Assembly (NCBI GenBank): GCA_045121005.1 | Contig: JBGVFJ010000051.1 | Coordinates: 1 to 64,000, forward strand | DNA: 64,000 bases | Reading direction: 5' to 3' | Source: CAG-488 sp045121005 | GTDB lineage: Bacteria; Bacillota; Clostridia; Oscillospirales; Acutalibacteraceae | Shown here: positions 42,522 through 50,192 of the stretch, piece by piece | Layout: each line of letters begins with the position of its first letter | How positions within the stretch are numbered: position 1 is the stretch's first letter | Notes under the pieces: generated by a model | The model's database searches: none | What the model was told of the DNA's origin: nothing | Seen by the model: only the letters and a program-made list of their open reading frames with translations | Translations under genes and position numbers: made by a program

Positions 42522-43205
42522 TCACAGATTTTTTAAAACTTCAAGTAAAATATCAGCCAATGCGGTTTCAGCAAGAGCGTTCATCTTCTGATAATCCTCT
42601 GCGGCAGAATCCTCACTGTCGTCCGACACCTTGCGGATGCTCATAAAGGGCATTTCACAGCAATGGCACACGGAAGCGATTGCGCCTGTTTCCATATCAA
42701 AGGTGTTGATGCCGAAAAGGTTGTGATACTCTTCCTTCTGGGCGTCCTTGGTGAGGAAGTAGTCACCTGTGCCGCATTTGAGAAGTCGGATGCCCATTTC
42801 CTGCGGAATCGCATCAAGCAATGTTTTATCTGCCTGATAAACATAGTCCTGACCGGGTTTAACGCCGAGGGGTCTGCCCAACGCGCCAAGGTCAAAGTCA
42901 CACTCCGTAAAGGATGTGCCTGCGAAAACAGTGCCGCGGTTAACACCCTTAACTCCGCCCGAAAGACCGATGTTCATAATGCAGTCGGGAGCGAATTTGT
43001 CAATAAGCATTGCGGTGGCGGTGGCGGCGTTTACCTTGCCGATTCGGCATTTGATTGCCATAACCTCTTTGTCACCGACAGAAAAAGAAATTGTTTCGTA
43101 GGAATTGATTTCGCCTTTTTCGTATCCGATGGGGGTCACAAGCTCAACGAGAGGAAGAAATTCCATATCGTCAGCAATGACCACGCCGATTTTTTTGAAA
43201 TCCAT
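42522..43205 (-). CDS. MTA/SAH nucleosidase-type purine nucleosidase
   Basis: A 227-residue member of the phosphorylase superfamily (PNP_UDP_1), closest in layout to 5'-methylthioadenosine/S-adenosylhomocysteine nucleosidase. It has KIGVVIADDMEFLPLV, NIGLSGGVKGVNRG and FDMETGAIASVCHCCEMPF, including the ME signature that holds the ribose; the catalytic Asp lies in KVSDDSED. It would cleave adenine from SAM-derived thioethers. Here it is first in an operon with two membrane proteins, so a nucleoside-linked transport role is possible. The strong promoter is at 43235. Confidence 0.8.
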   Translation of the reverse strand: MDFKKIGVVIADDMEFLPLVELVTPIGYEKGEINSYETISFSVGDKEVMAIKCRIGKVNAATATAMLIDKFAPDCIMNIGLSGGVKGVNRGTVFAGTSFTECDFDLGALGRPLGVKPGQDYVYQADKTLLDAIPQEMGIRLLKCGTGDYFLTKDAQKEEYHNLFGINTFDMETGAIASVCHCCEMPFMSIRKVSDDSEDSAAEDYQKMNALAETALADILLEVLKNL

Positions 43206-43234
43206 AGCATTGTCTCCTTTTTTGAGTTGCAGAT

Positions 43235-43263
43235 ATTATACTTCCATTTTCAATGTGTGTCAA
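43235..43263 (-). promoter_or_regulatory. Promoter of the nucleosidase-DUF5058 operon
   Basis: On the minus strand, consensus TTGACA (43258-43263), a 17-base spacer and consensus TATAAT (43235-43240). Confidence 0.85.
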
Positions 43264-43335
43264 CAATGGTTGGATGTCACCACTTTAAAGCAATAATATA
43301 CATATTTATATGCAATATTTTATGCAACATTATTG

Positions 43336-43364
43336 TTTACTTTTTTGTGCCTTTTTGATAAAAT
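43336..43364 (+). promoter_or_regulatory. Promoter of the SCP2-aminotransferase-transketolase operon
   Basis: TTTACT (43336-43341), a 17-base spacer ending TGA and TAAAAT (43359-43364), 34 bases before the TTG start. It diverges from the nucleosidase promoter. Confidence 0.65.
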
Positions 43365-43398
43365 TAAAAGGTAAGTATGTACTTAAGGAGGAATTATC

Positions 43399-44157
43399 TT
43401 GACAGATGCAAGAACATTGGCATACATCAACATGTACGCCGTACTCGGCACCTTAGAAAATCTTTGCGAGCTCAGCGAAGAAGCAAGGGAGCTTGTTAAA
43501 ACCAAAAAGCCCGTATCAATCGGCTTTGAGGTTAAGGACGGCCCTTGTGCAACTCTCACTTTTAAAAACGGCCGTTGCCGTATGGAGCAGGGCTGTGACA
43601 ACTGTGATGTTAAGCTTCCCTTCAGCTCTTGTGAAAAATTCAACGGTCTTATCGACGGAACAGTTACTCCTGTTCCCTCAAAGGGCTTCACCAAAATCGG
43701 ATTTTTGCTCAAACAGTTCACACCCCTGACCGATATGCTTTCAAAGTATATGCGTCCCTCTGAAGAGGATCTCAAGGACGAAGCATTTTTTGCATTGAGC
43801 ACAAATCTTCTTTTCTACACAATCACTGTTGCCATTTCACAGATTGCCAACAATGATGATATCGGCAAATTCACCGCAAAGCAGATTCCTGACGGCAACA
43901 TCAAGGTTTCAATTGCGGGCGGACCGGCTTCAACAATCACAGTTAAAGACCACCGTCTTGTAACTGTTAAAAAGAACCCTGACAAATACCGTGCACTTAT
44001 GGAATTCGGCAGCATGAAGCTTGCTCACGACCTCTTTGACGGTAAGGTTAACGCCGTTGCCAAGGTTGGCGAGGGTGAAATCGTGATGAAGGGCATGATC
44101 AACATGATCGATAATGTTAACAGAATTCTTGACAGAGTTGCACTCTATCTTGCATAA
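43399..44157 (+). CDS. Tandem SCP2-like (sterol-carrier-type) protein A
   Basis: A 252-residue soluble protein. Two halves have the look of SCP2 lipid-binding domains: VSIGFEVKDGPCATLTFKNG with FSSCEKFNGLIDGTV, then NIKVSIAGGPASTITVKD with LAHDLFDGKVNAVAKVGEG and VMKGMINMIDN. The fold assignment is by pattern only. SCP2 domains form a hydrophobic tunnel for lipids or acyl-CoAs. A CRMEQGCDNCD Cys cluster is also present. The start is TTG with a perfect AAGGAGG upstream. It is first of five genes, 12 bases from the aminotransferase. Its paralogue-like partner closes the operon at 47406. Confidence 0.6.
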   Translation: MTDARTLAYINMYAVLGTLENLCELSEEARELVKTKKPVSIGFEVKDGPCATLTFKNGRCRMEQGCDNCDVKLPFSSCEKFNGLIDGTVTPVPSKGFTKIGFLLKQFTPLTDMLSKYMRPSEEDLKDEAFFALSTNLLFYTITVAISQIANNDDIGKFTAKQIPDGNIKVSIAGGPASTITVKDHRLVTVKKNPDKYRALMEFGSMKLAHDLFDGKVNAVAKVGEGEIVMKGMINMIDNVNRILDRVALYLA

Positions 44158-44169
44158 GGAGGCTTTCCT

Positions 44170-45432
44170 ATGGCTTTTAAAATCAACAAATACAAAAAGA
44201 GCAATGAGCTTTTTCAAAGAGCTACAAAAGTAATTCCTTCAGGTGTTTACGGCCATCTCGGCCCCGCCGAAGGTAACTTTATCCCCGTAAGTGCATGGCC
44301 ATTCTTCTCACAGAAGGCTGAAGGCGCATATTTCTGGGATGTTGACGGTAACAGATTCATTGACTATATGTGCGCATACGGCCCCAACATTCTCGGTTAT
44401 AATGACCCCGATGTTGATGCCGCCGCTATGGAGCAGGCTAAAATCGGCAACTGCACAACCTCACCCTCATACAAAATGGTTGAACTTGCAGAGCTTCTTG
44501 TTGACACCGTTGCCAGCGCTGACTGGGCATTCTTTGCAAAGAACGGTAACGACGCAACCTCTTGCGCAGTGCTTGCTGCCCGTAACGCAACACATCGCAA
44601 AAAGCTCATTTTTGTAAACGGCTTCTATCACGGTGTTTCTGCCTGGACTCAGAAAATTGACTATCCCGGTGTTCTTCCCGAGGATGTTGCCAACAACCTT
44701 TATGTTGACTGGAACGATATCCCTGCCCTTGAAAAGCTTATTGAAGAAAATAAGGGCGAAATCGCAGCTTTTATTTCAACACCTTATATGCACGGCAACT
44801 ATAAAGACAACGAGCTTCCCGCCGACGGATATTGGAAAAAGGTTCGCGAGCTTTGCACAGAAAACGGCATCGTTCTTATCATTGACGACGTTCGTGCAGG
44901 CTGGAGACTTGACCTTGCAGGTTCAGACCATTATTACGGCATTGAAGCAGACCTTATCTGCTTCTGTAAAGCTCTTGCAAACGGATGGAACGTTTCTGCA
45001 ATCTGCGGTAAGGATTGGCTTAAGGACGCTGTCAGCGGCCTTTCATACACAGGCTCTTATTGGATGAGCGCTGTTCCCTTTGCTGCCGCCATTGCAAACA
45101 TCAACAAGCTCAAGAAAATTGATGCTCCCAAGCTTCTTCGTGAAAAGTCAGTCAAGCTTCTTGACGGCCTCAAGGCTGCTGCCGACAATAACGGCTTTAA
45201 CCTTGTGGTTTCAGGTGAGCCCTCACTTTTCTATTTGAGAATTGCAAATGACGATTCAATGATGATTCATCAGGATTGGGTTGCCGAAATGGTTAAGAGA
45301 GGCATCTTTATTTCAAGCCACCACAACCACTTTATGAATGCCGCAGTGTCTGATGAAGATATCAAGCTCACAATCGACATTGCTGACGAAGCATTTAAGG
45401 TGACCAAGAAAATGCACCCCGAAGCATTTTAA
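44170..45432 (+). CDS. Class III PLP aminotransferase (GSA-aminomutase-like)
   Basis: A 420-residue fold-type I PLP enzyme of aminotransferase class III, similar in layout to glutamate-1-semialdehyde aminomutase. Visible are ERATKVIPSG-type start (FQRATKVIPSGVYGH), GNDATSCAVLAARNAT for PLP phosphate, Asp239 (IIDDVRAGWR) and Lys267 (CFCKALANGWN). Usually the motif is DEVxTGFR; here it is DDVRAGWR, so the pocket differs. hemL neighbours are missing, and a heme role is unlikely. Amino donor and acceptor are unknown; the adjacent transketolase suggests a ketose or ketol acceptor. It is followed after 42 bases by the transketolase N-subunit with an AAGGAGG site. Confidence 0.82.
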   Translation: MAFKINKYKKSNELFQRATKVIPSGVYGHLGPAEGNFIPVSAWPFFSQKAEGAYFWDVDGNRFIDYMCAYGPNILGYNDPDVDAAAMEQAKIGNCTTSPSYKMVELAELLVDTVASADWAFFAKNGNDATSCAVLAARNATHRKKLIFVNGFYHGVSAWTQKIDYPGVLPEDVANNLYVDWNDIPALEKLIEENKGEIAAFISTPYMHGNYKDNELPADGYWKKVRELCTENGIVLIIDDVRAGWRLDLAGSDHYYGIEADLICFCKALANGWNVSAICGKDWLKDAVSGLSYTGSYWMSAVPFAAAIANINKLKKIDAPKLLREKSVKLLDGLKAAADNNGFNLVVSGEPSLFYLRIANDDSMMIHQDWVAEMVKRGIFISSHHNHFMNAAVSDEDIKLTIDIADEAFKVTKKMHPEAF

Positions 45433-45474
45433 TCGGGTTTCATTTAATATATGTTTATGTAAGGAGGAACTACA

Positions 45475-46344
45475 ATGCCATTATCAAAATCAGAATGGTT
45501 AGCTCTCGAAAAGAAAGCTCACGAACTCCGTAATCTTTGCCTTGACACCACCTATTGGGCAGGCAGTGCCCACATCGGCGGCGGTATGAGTGTTATGGAT
45601 ATGATGACTGTTCTTTATCACAAATATCTTAATATCAAGGTTGATGCTCCCGATTGGGAAGACAGAGACCGTTTCATCCTCAGCAAAGGCCACGCAGGTG
45701 TTGCTTATGCTGCAGTTCTTGTTGACAAGGGATTCAATGACCCCGAACAGCTCAAGACTTTCAACCTTTCAAACTCAAAGATGGGTATCCACCTTGACTC
45801 AAACAAGGTTGTAGGCGTTGACGCTTCAACAGGCTCTCTCGGTCACGGCCTTTCAATTGCTCTTGGCACAGGCCTTGCCGCAAGAGTTCTCGGTAAGGAT
45901 TACAAAACATACTGCATCCTCGGTGATGGTGAGTGTGACGAAGGCTCCAACTGGGAAGCTGCAATGTCAATTGCTCACTTCAAGGCAACAAACGTTATTT
46001 CTTTTGTTGACCGCAACAAGTGTATGATTGACGGCCGCACAGAAGATGTTATGAACCTTGAGCCTTTTGTTGACAAATGGAAAGCATTCGGCTTCATCGT
46101 TAAAGAAGTTGACGGTCACAACCTCAGCGAGCTTTGCGATGCTATCGAATTTGCTCTCGGTCAGAACGAAGCTCCCGTTATGATTGTTGCCAACACAATC
46201 AAGGGTGCAGGTATCGACTTTATGGCAGACGATTATCACTGGCATTACGGTGCTATTGATGAAGGCAAATATAAGCAGGCAAAAGAAAGCCTTGAAAAAT
46301 ATTACAAAGAGCGCGTAGCTCGTGCAGAAAAGGAGGGTGTATAA
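45475..46344 (+). CDS. Transketolase N-terminal subunit (split enzyme)
   Basis: A 289-residue TPP-binding subunit. The N-terminal TYWAGSAHIGGGMSVMDMM replaces the usual AGSGHPGG pattern but keeps the His. FILSKGHAG, the GDGE-type motif LGDGECDEGSNWEAAM with Asn (VDRNKCMIDG) and a pyrophosphate-binding segment follow. Split transketolases of this size handle non-standard acceptors, for example apulose or sulfosugars, or serve in natural-product routes. It starts with AAGGAGG upstream and is coupled to the C-subunit, whose start is one base past its stop. Confidence 0.88.
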   Translation: MPLSKSEWLALEKKAHELRNLCLDTTYWAGSAHIGGGMSVMDMMTVLYHKYLNIKVDAPDWEDRDRFILSKGHAGVAYAAVLVDKGFNDPEQLKTFNLSNSKMGIHLDSNKVVGVDASTGSLGHGLSIALGTGLAARVLGKDYKTYCILGDGECDEGSNWEAAMSIAHFKATNVISFVDRNKCMIDGRTEDVMNLEPFVDKWKAFGFIVKEVDGHNLSELCDAIEFALGQNEAPVMIVANTIKGAGIDFMADDYHWHYGAIDEGKYKQAKESLEKYYKERVARAEKEGV

Positions 46345-46345
46345 T

Positions 46346-47365
46346 ATGGCAGGCGGACTTACATATACAGCTCTTGATTCAACTGAACTCTCAACAGCCG
46401 AAATTTACGGCCAGACCCTCGTTGAACTCGGAAAAGAGCATCCCGAAATCGTAGGTCTCACAGCAGACCTTGCAGGCTCAACCAAAATCGGTGTATTCGG
46501 CAAAGCATATCCCGACCGTTTCTTCAATGTTGGTATTGCTGAGCAGAATATGTTCGGTGTTGCCGCAGGTATGGCAAAGGCAGGTCTTGTTCCCTTCCTT
46601 TCAACCTTCTCTGTTTTTGCTTCATTAAGAAGTGCTGACCAGCTTCACACCGATATTTGCTATCAGAATGTTAATGCAAAAATCATTGCAACACATTCAG
46701 GCACATCCTTCGGTCAGGCAGGCTCAACTCACCACGCAATCTGCGACCTTGCAGTTGTTCGCTCAATGCCCAATGTTACACTCATCTGCCCTGCAGACGG
46801 TGTTGAAACAGCCGAAGCAGTTGTTGCCGCTTATGAAAACAAAGGACCTTACTACATCAGAATCAACCGTGGTTTTGACCGCGTTCTTTACGGCAAGGAC
46901 TATCCTCGTGAATACAAGTTCGAAGTAGGCAAGGCTGTTGAGGTTAACCCCGGCACAGACATCACTGTTATTGCTTGCGGCTCCTGTGTATTCCAGGCTT
47001 ACCAGGCTGCTAAATTCCTTGAAAACGCTGACGGACTTAAGGTTCGCGTTCTTGATATGCACACAATCAAGCCCATCGACAAAGAAGCTATCCTCAAAGC
47101 TGTTCAGGATACACGCCGTATTATCACAGTTGAAGACCACAATGTAATCGGCGGTCTCGGTTCAGCAGTTGCAGAAGTTATGGCTGAAGCCGGTAAGGGC
47201 TGTGCTTTCACCCGTCTTGGTATTCAGGACACATTTGCTCCTATCGGACTTCACGAAGATATTATGTCAAACCTCGGCATTGACTGTAACGGTATCATCA
47301 ACGCTGTTCGTGAAGCTATGAATAAAGACTTTGAAGAGGACGACAACTGGGACGACGAAGTTTAA
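46346..47365 (+). CDS. Transketolase C-terminal subunit (split enzyme)
   Basis: A 339-residue subunit with the pyrimidine-binding and C-terminal domains. The catalytic Glu that activates TPP is in NVGIAEQNMFG. It also has THSGTSFGQAGSTHHAI, ICPADGVETAEAV and the C-domain DMHTIKPIDKEAI. An acidic tail, FEEDDNWDDEV, ends the protein. It pairs with the preceding subunit to form an alpha2beta2-type transketolase. The ATG at 46346 has AGGAGG inside the end of the upstream gene. The in-frame extension to 46322 is not needed. Confidence 0.88.
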   Translation: MAGGLTYTALDSTELSTAEIYGQTLVELGKEHPEIVGLTADLAGSTKIGVFGKAYPDRFFNVGIAEQNMFGVAAGMAKAGLVPFLSTFSVFASLRSADQLHTDICYQNVNAKIIATHSGTSFGQAGSTHHAICDLAVVRSMPNVTLICPADGVETAEAVVAAYENKGPYYIRINRGFDRVLYGKDYPREYKFEVGKAVEVNPGTDITVIACGSCVFQAYQAAKFLENADGLKVRVLDMHTIKPIDKEAILKAVQDTRRIITVEDHNVIGGLGSAVAEVMAEAGKGCAFTRLGIQDTFAPIGLHEDIMSNLGIDCNGIINAVREAMNKDFEEDDNWDDEV

Positions 47366-47405
47366 TTCTGAATCTTCACTATCCCACAGAAAGGAATGAT
47401 TTACT

Positions 47406-48212
47406 ATGGCAAACGAAACCGTATTGACCAACAAAATATTTCTTAATGCCGTATTGCCTCTTGTAAAGGTTATTGCAACAGATGTACCGTCTCTTGCAAA
47501 GAAATTTGAAAATATGCACGCTGTTTTTCAGGTAAGTGCTCTTGACCCCGAATCTCCCGACGGAAAGGTTGCAACTCATTTCACTGTTAACGACGGTGAA
47601 TGGGTGGTTTGCGCCGACAAGGTTGCAACCAACGCTTATGTTGACCTTGAGTTCAAAAATCTTGAAGCTATGAACAGCTTCTTCAAGGGTAAAATCGGAC
47701 CTGCAACACTTCCCAAAATGAAGGGTGCACTCAAATATCCAAAGGTGTTTGCCGCGTTGTTGATGACACTTCTCAAAATGTCATCGCTTCTCACGGCAAA
47801 AGCAGCCCCCGAAAAAGAAGAAGACAAGGTGCTTATGGTTAAGTGCTTCTTCTATCTTCTTTCATCAGGTATCAGCCAGCTCAACAAGCAGGGTCACGAG
47901 GCTGTTCACGGTTGGACAAAAACCAGCCCCGACCGTGTTTATGCATGGGCAGTTGACGGCCACCCCGAGGTTTCTGCTTACCTTAGAATCAAGGCAGGCA
48001 AATCCCGTTCAGGCCGCGGCGTTTATAAAAGAGCAATGCCCTTCTTCACAATGCGCTTTGACTCGCTTGACAGCGCTTTGGGTATTCTTCTTTCAACCGA
48101 CGATATGTTGGATTCAACCAAAAAAGGTAAGCTCATTATGGACGGTGCTCCCGAATTCGGCGCACAGATTGGTGAGTATATGCTCACTGTTGCAGCTTAC
48201 GCACAGGGTTAA
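47406..48212 (+). CDS. Tandem SCP2-like protein B
   Basis: A 268-residue protein with two SCP2-like halves: VATHFTVNDGEWVVCADK with YVDLEFKNLEAMNSFFKGKI and LPKMKGALK, then a second half with TMRFDSLDSALGIL, MDGAPEFGAQIGEYM. A hydrophobic central segment (about 112-135, FAALLMTLLKMSSLLTA) may line a lipid tunnel or touch a membrane. No catalytic motif is seen. It is the last gene of the operon, 40 bases after the transketolase C-subunit, with AAAGGAATG upstream and a terminator just after. It resembles protein A in plan but not closely in sequence. Confidence 0.58.
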   Translation: MANETVLTNKIFLNAVLPLVKVIATDVPSLAKKFENMHAVFQVSALDPESPDGKVATHFTVNDGEWVVCADKVATNAYVDLEFKNLEAMNSFFKGKIGPATLPKMKGALKYPKVFAALLMTLLKMSSLLTAKAAPEKEEDKVLMVKCFFYLLSSGISQLNKQGHEAVHGWTKTSPDRVYAWAVDGHPEVSAYLRIKAGKSRSGRGVYKRAMPFFTMRFDSLDSALGILLSTDDMLDSTKKGKLIMDGAPEFGAQIGEYMLTVAAYAQG

Positions 48213-48219
48213 ACTAATT

Positions 48220-48243
48220 AAACCACCGAGAAATCGGTGGTTT
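48220..48243. terminator. Terminator of the SCP2-transketolase operon and of the SpoIIQ-like gene
   Basis: A 10-bp perfect stem (AAACCACCGA with TCGGTGGTTT), a GAAA loop and a T-run (TTTTTCTTTT) on the plus strand; it also lies 6 bases beyond the minus-strand stop at 48249. Confidence 0.88.
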
Positions 48244-48248
48244 TTCTT

Positions 48249-48905
48249 TTACATCAGATTCATAGCCTCAAGAGGATTGGCGAGCTTGTTGTTTACATAG
48301 GTTTCAATGTGAACATGTGTGCCGTCTGCGGATTCAACGGGAATCGTTCCTGTAACGCCGATAATGTCACCCTTTTTGACAGTATCACCTTTTTTGACAT
48401 TCACATTATCCTGAAGTCCGCTGTATCGAACCTTGAGATTGCCCGGGCAGGTGAGTTCAATGCTCACGCCCCAAAGGGCATCTTTGTCAATGAGTGTAAC
48501 CGTTCCGTTTTGCACCGCCGCAACTTGCTCGCCCTCGGCGGCACCGAAATCAACACCGTTGTGTACGCGCCAATCACCCATCGTTTCATTTTTGACCATT
48601 TCGCCGTTGCTGTAATCCTTAATGACCTTGCCTGCGGTGGGGGTAAGAAATTCGCCACTGTAGGGAAGAAGCTCTTTTGGTGTGGCTGTGGTGGTTACGG
48701 TTGTGGTTTCGGTGGGCTTGGGGATGCCCGTTGCGGGCACATTTGCCTGCTCGTCGGGTGCGGATTGGGTTGTTGTGCTTGGTGCTTCAGGTGTGCTGCT
48801 CTGATGGGCAGTGTAGTTGTAAATTGCGGCACTTACTCCCACAACCAACAACAGGCACGCTGTAAGTACGGAGTAATAGACCTTTGTTTGTGACATTTTT
48901 TTCAT
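48249..48905 (-). CDS. spoIIQ: SpoIIQ-like M23 (LytM) membrane protein
   Basis: A 218-residue protein with one N-terminal membrane helix (about 10-30), a Ser/Thr/Pro-rich linker and a LytM domain (about 85-215). The zinc ligands are intact: HxxxD in RVHNGVDFGA and HxH in GTHVHIE. The pattern ETMGDWRVHNGVDF and the length match clostridial SpoIIQ, the forespore partner of SpoIIIAH that forms the engulfment channel. A general cell-wall endopeptidase is the alternative. Its start follows GAGGTG. A forespore sigma-F/G promoter is expected, but none is certain by eye. Confidence 0.7.
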   Translation of the reverse strand: MKKMSQTKVYYSVLTACLLLVVGVSAAIYNYTAHQSSTPEAPSTTTQSAPDEQANVPATGIPKPTETTTVTTTATPKELLPYSGEFLTPTAGKVIKDYSNGEMVKNETMGDWRVHNGVDFGAAEGEQVAAVQNGTVTLIDKDALWGVSIELTCPGNLKVRYSGLQDNVNVKKGDTVKKGDIIGVTGTIPVESADGTHVHIETYVNNKLANPLEAMNLM

Positions 48906-48960
48906 ATAAACACCTCGTTTTGTTTTTAGTTATTTTTGCCTGAAAAAGAGAAGTTTATAC

Positions 48961-49068
48961 AAAAGAAAAAACAGCCGGGGTCACCGACTGCTTTTTCCAA
49001 TAAATTGAGGGGTTTATTGAGGAGGGGTATGTGCGGCGGAGAGTTGCGGCTCTCTCCTTAGCACGGTT
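48961..49068 (-). ncRNA. Candidate trans-acting small RNA with two CCCCUC motifs
   Basis: Read on the minus strand: a 5' hairpin (GTGC...GCAC around GGAGAG/CTCTCC, 49031-49064), an unpaired ACCCCUCC (49021-49028), a second stem CAATAAA/TTTATTG (49013-49019 with 48998-49004) whose loop contains CCCCTC, and an intrinsic terminator (CAGTCGG/CCGGCTG at 48990-48972, then TTTTTTCTTTT). No minus-strand gene lies upstream for this terminator to serve. The C-rich loops are the complement of Shine-Dalgarno sites. The 5' end is not certain; TTGTTC and TATGGT (about 49105 and 49083) are a weak promoter candidate. Confidence 0.45.
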
Positions 49069-49153
49069 ATATGATAAACCATAAATATGAATTTGATATG
49101 AACAAATTATTATGATTTAATTTAATTTTTGTTAAGAAAAGTTCCGCAAACTA

Positions 49154-49181
49154 TTGAAATATTTTTTCAATGGTGTAGAAT
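49154..49181 (+). promoter_or_regulatory. Promoter of the isomerase/oxidoreductase pair
   Basis: TTGAAA (49154-49159), a 16-base spacer and TAGAAT (49176-49181). Confidence 0.6.
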
Positions 49182-49212
49182 AAAATCAGCATTTAAAAAA
49201 GGAGTTTTAATT

Positions 49213-50178
49213 ATGAAATTAGGCGTTTTTACCTGTCTTTTAGGAAATCTTCCTTTCGAACAGGCACTCGAATATTTTAAATCCAAGGGCATTGAAATGG
49301 TTGAAATTGGTTGCGGCGGCTACCCCGGCAACAGCCATGCCAACCCCAAGGAGCTTCTCAGCGATGAGAATAAGCTTGAAGAGTTCAAGGCTCTTATTAA
49401 AAAGTATGATGTTGAAATCAGCGCATTGAGCTGTCACGGCAACCCCGTGCACCCCAACAAGGAAATTGCCGCAGATTTTGACAAAGCGATCCGCAACACA
49501 ATTCTTCTTGCCGAAAAATTAGGTATTCATCAGATTAACACATTTTCCGGTTGTCCCGGTGACCACGACGGCGCAAAATATCCCAACTGGGTGACCTGCC
49601 CCTGGCCCAACGATTTTGGTGAAATTCTTGATTATCAGTGGAACGAAGTTCTTATTCCTTATTGGAAAGACCTCGTTGCATTTGCTAAGGCTCACGGCGT
49701 TAACAAAATTGCTCTTGAGCTTCACCCCGGATTCTGCGTTTATAACACAGAAAGTCTTCTTAAGCTCCGTGAAGCAGTTGGCCCTGAAATTGGTGCAAAC
49801 CTTGACCCAAGCCACCTTATCTGGCAGGGTATGGAGCCTGTTGCGGTTATCCGTGCGTTGGGTGATGCGATTTTCCACTTCCACGCAAAGGACACTAAAA
49901 TCGACAAATACAACACAGCGGTTAACGGTGTGCTTGACACCAAGCCCTACGGTGACGAAATTAACCGTTCGTGGATTTTCCGTAGCGTTGGTTACGGCAA
50001 TGACGCTTCTTATTGGAAAGACATTATCAGCAACCTTCGTCTTGTGGGTTACGATTATGCAATCAGCATCGAGCACGAGGACAGCCTTATGAGCCAGAAC
50101 GAGGGTCTTTCAAAGGCAGTCGAGATGCTTAAAGGTGTTTTGATTACAGAATCCACAGGAGATATGTGGTGGGTATAA
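49213..50178 (+). CDS. Sugar phosphate isomerase/epimerase family (AP-endonuclease-2 fold)
   Basis: A 321-residue TIM-barrel protein of the xylose-isomerase-like superfamily. LGVFTCLLGNLPFEQALEY, MVEIGCGGYPGNSHAN, ELHPGFCVYNT, ANLDPSHLIWQGM and FHAKDTKID carry the metal-binding Glu, Asp, His and Glu of this fold. Members act on inositol, keto-sugars or uronates. The ATG at 49213 follows GGAG. It is co-transcribed with the Gfo/Idh/MocA dehydrogenase 14 bases downstream; such pairs often work on oxidised inositol or sugar intermediates. Confidence 0.85.
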   Translation: MKLGVFTCLLGNLPFEQALEYFKSKGIEMVEIGCGGYPGNSHANPKELLSDENKLEEFKALIKKYDVEISALSCHGNPVHPNKEIAADFDKAIRNTILLAEKLGIHQINTFSGCPGDHDGAKYPNWVTCPWPNDFGEILDYQWNEVLIPYWKDLVAFAKAHGVNKIALELHPGFCVYNTESLLKLREAVGPEIGANLDPSHLIWQGMEPVAVIRALGDAIFHFHAKDTKIDKYNTAVNGVLDTKPYGDEINRSWIFRSVGYGNDASYWKDIISNLRLVGYDYAISIEHEDSLMSQNEGLSKAVEMLKGVLITESTGDMWWV

Positions 50179-50192
50179 GCGAGGTCTTTTAA

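Larger units (their letters stand above)
48906..49212. other. Gene-free interval (contains the candidate small RNA)
   Basis: The interval holds the candidate minus-strand RNA (48961-49068) and, on the plus strand, the promoter of the isomerase operon. A tiny plus-strand frame after GAGGAGGGGT (ATG at 49030, 10 codons, MCGGELRLSP) overlaps the RNA; its excellent ribosome site is the complement of a C-rich motif of the RNA, so it is more likely coincidental. Confidence 0.5.

Noticed and set aside
49021..49060. A 10-codon leader peptide (MCGGELRLSP) after GAGGAGGGGT
   Set aside because: It overlaps a minus-strand RNA with a terminator and has no plus-strand promoter in the right place; the ribosome-site match is explained by the C-rich RNA motif.
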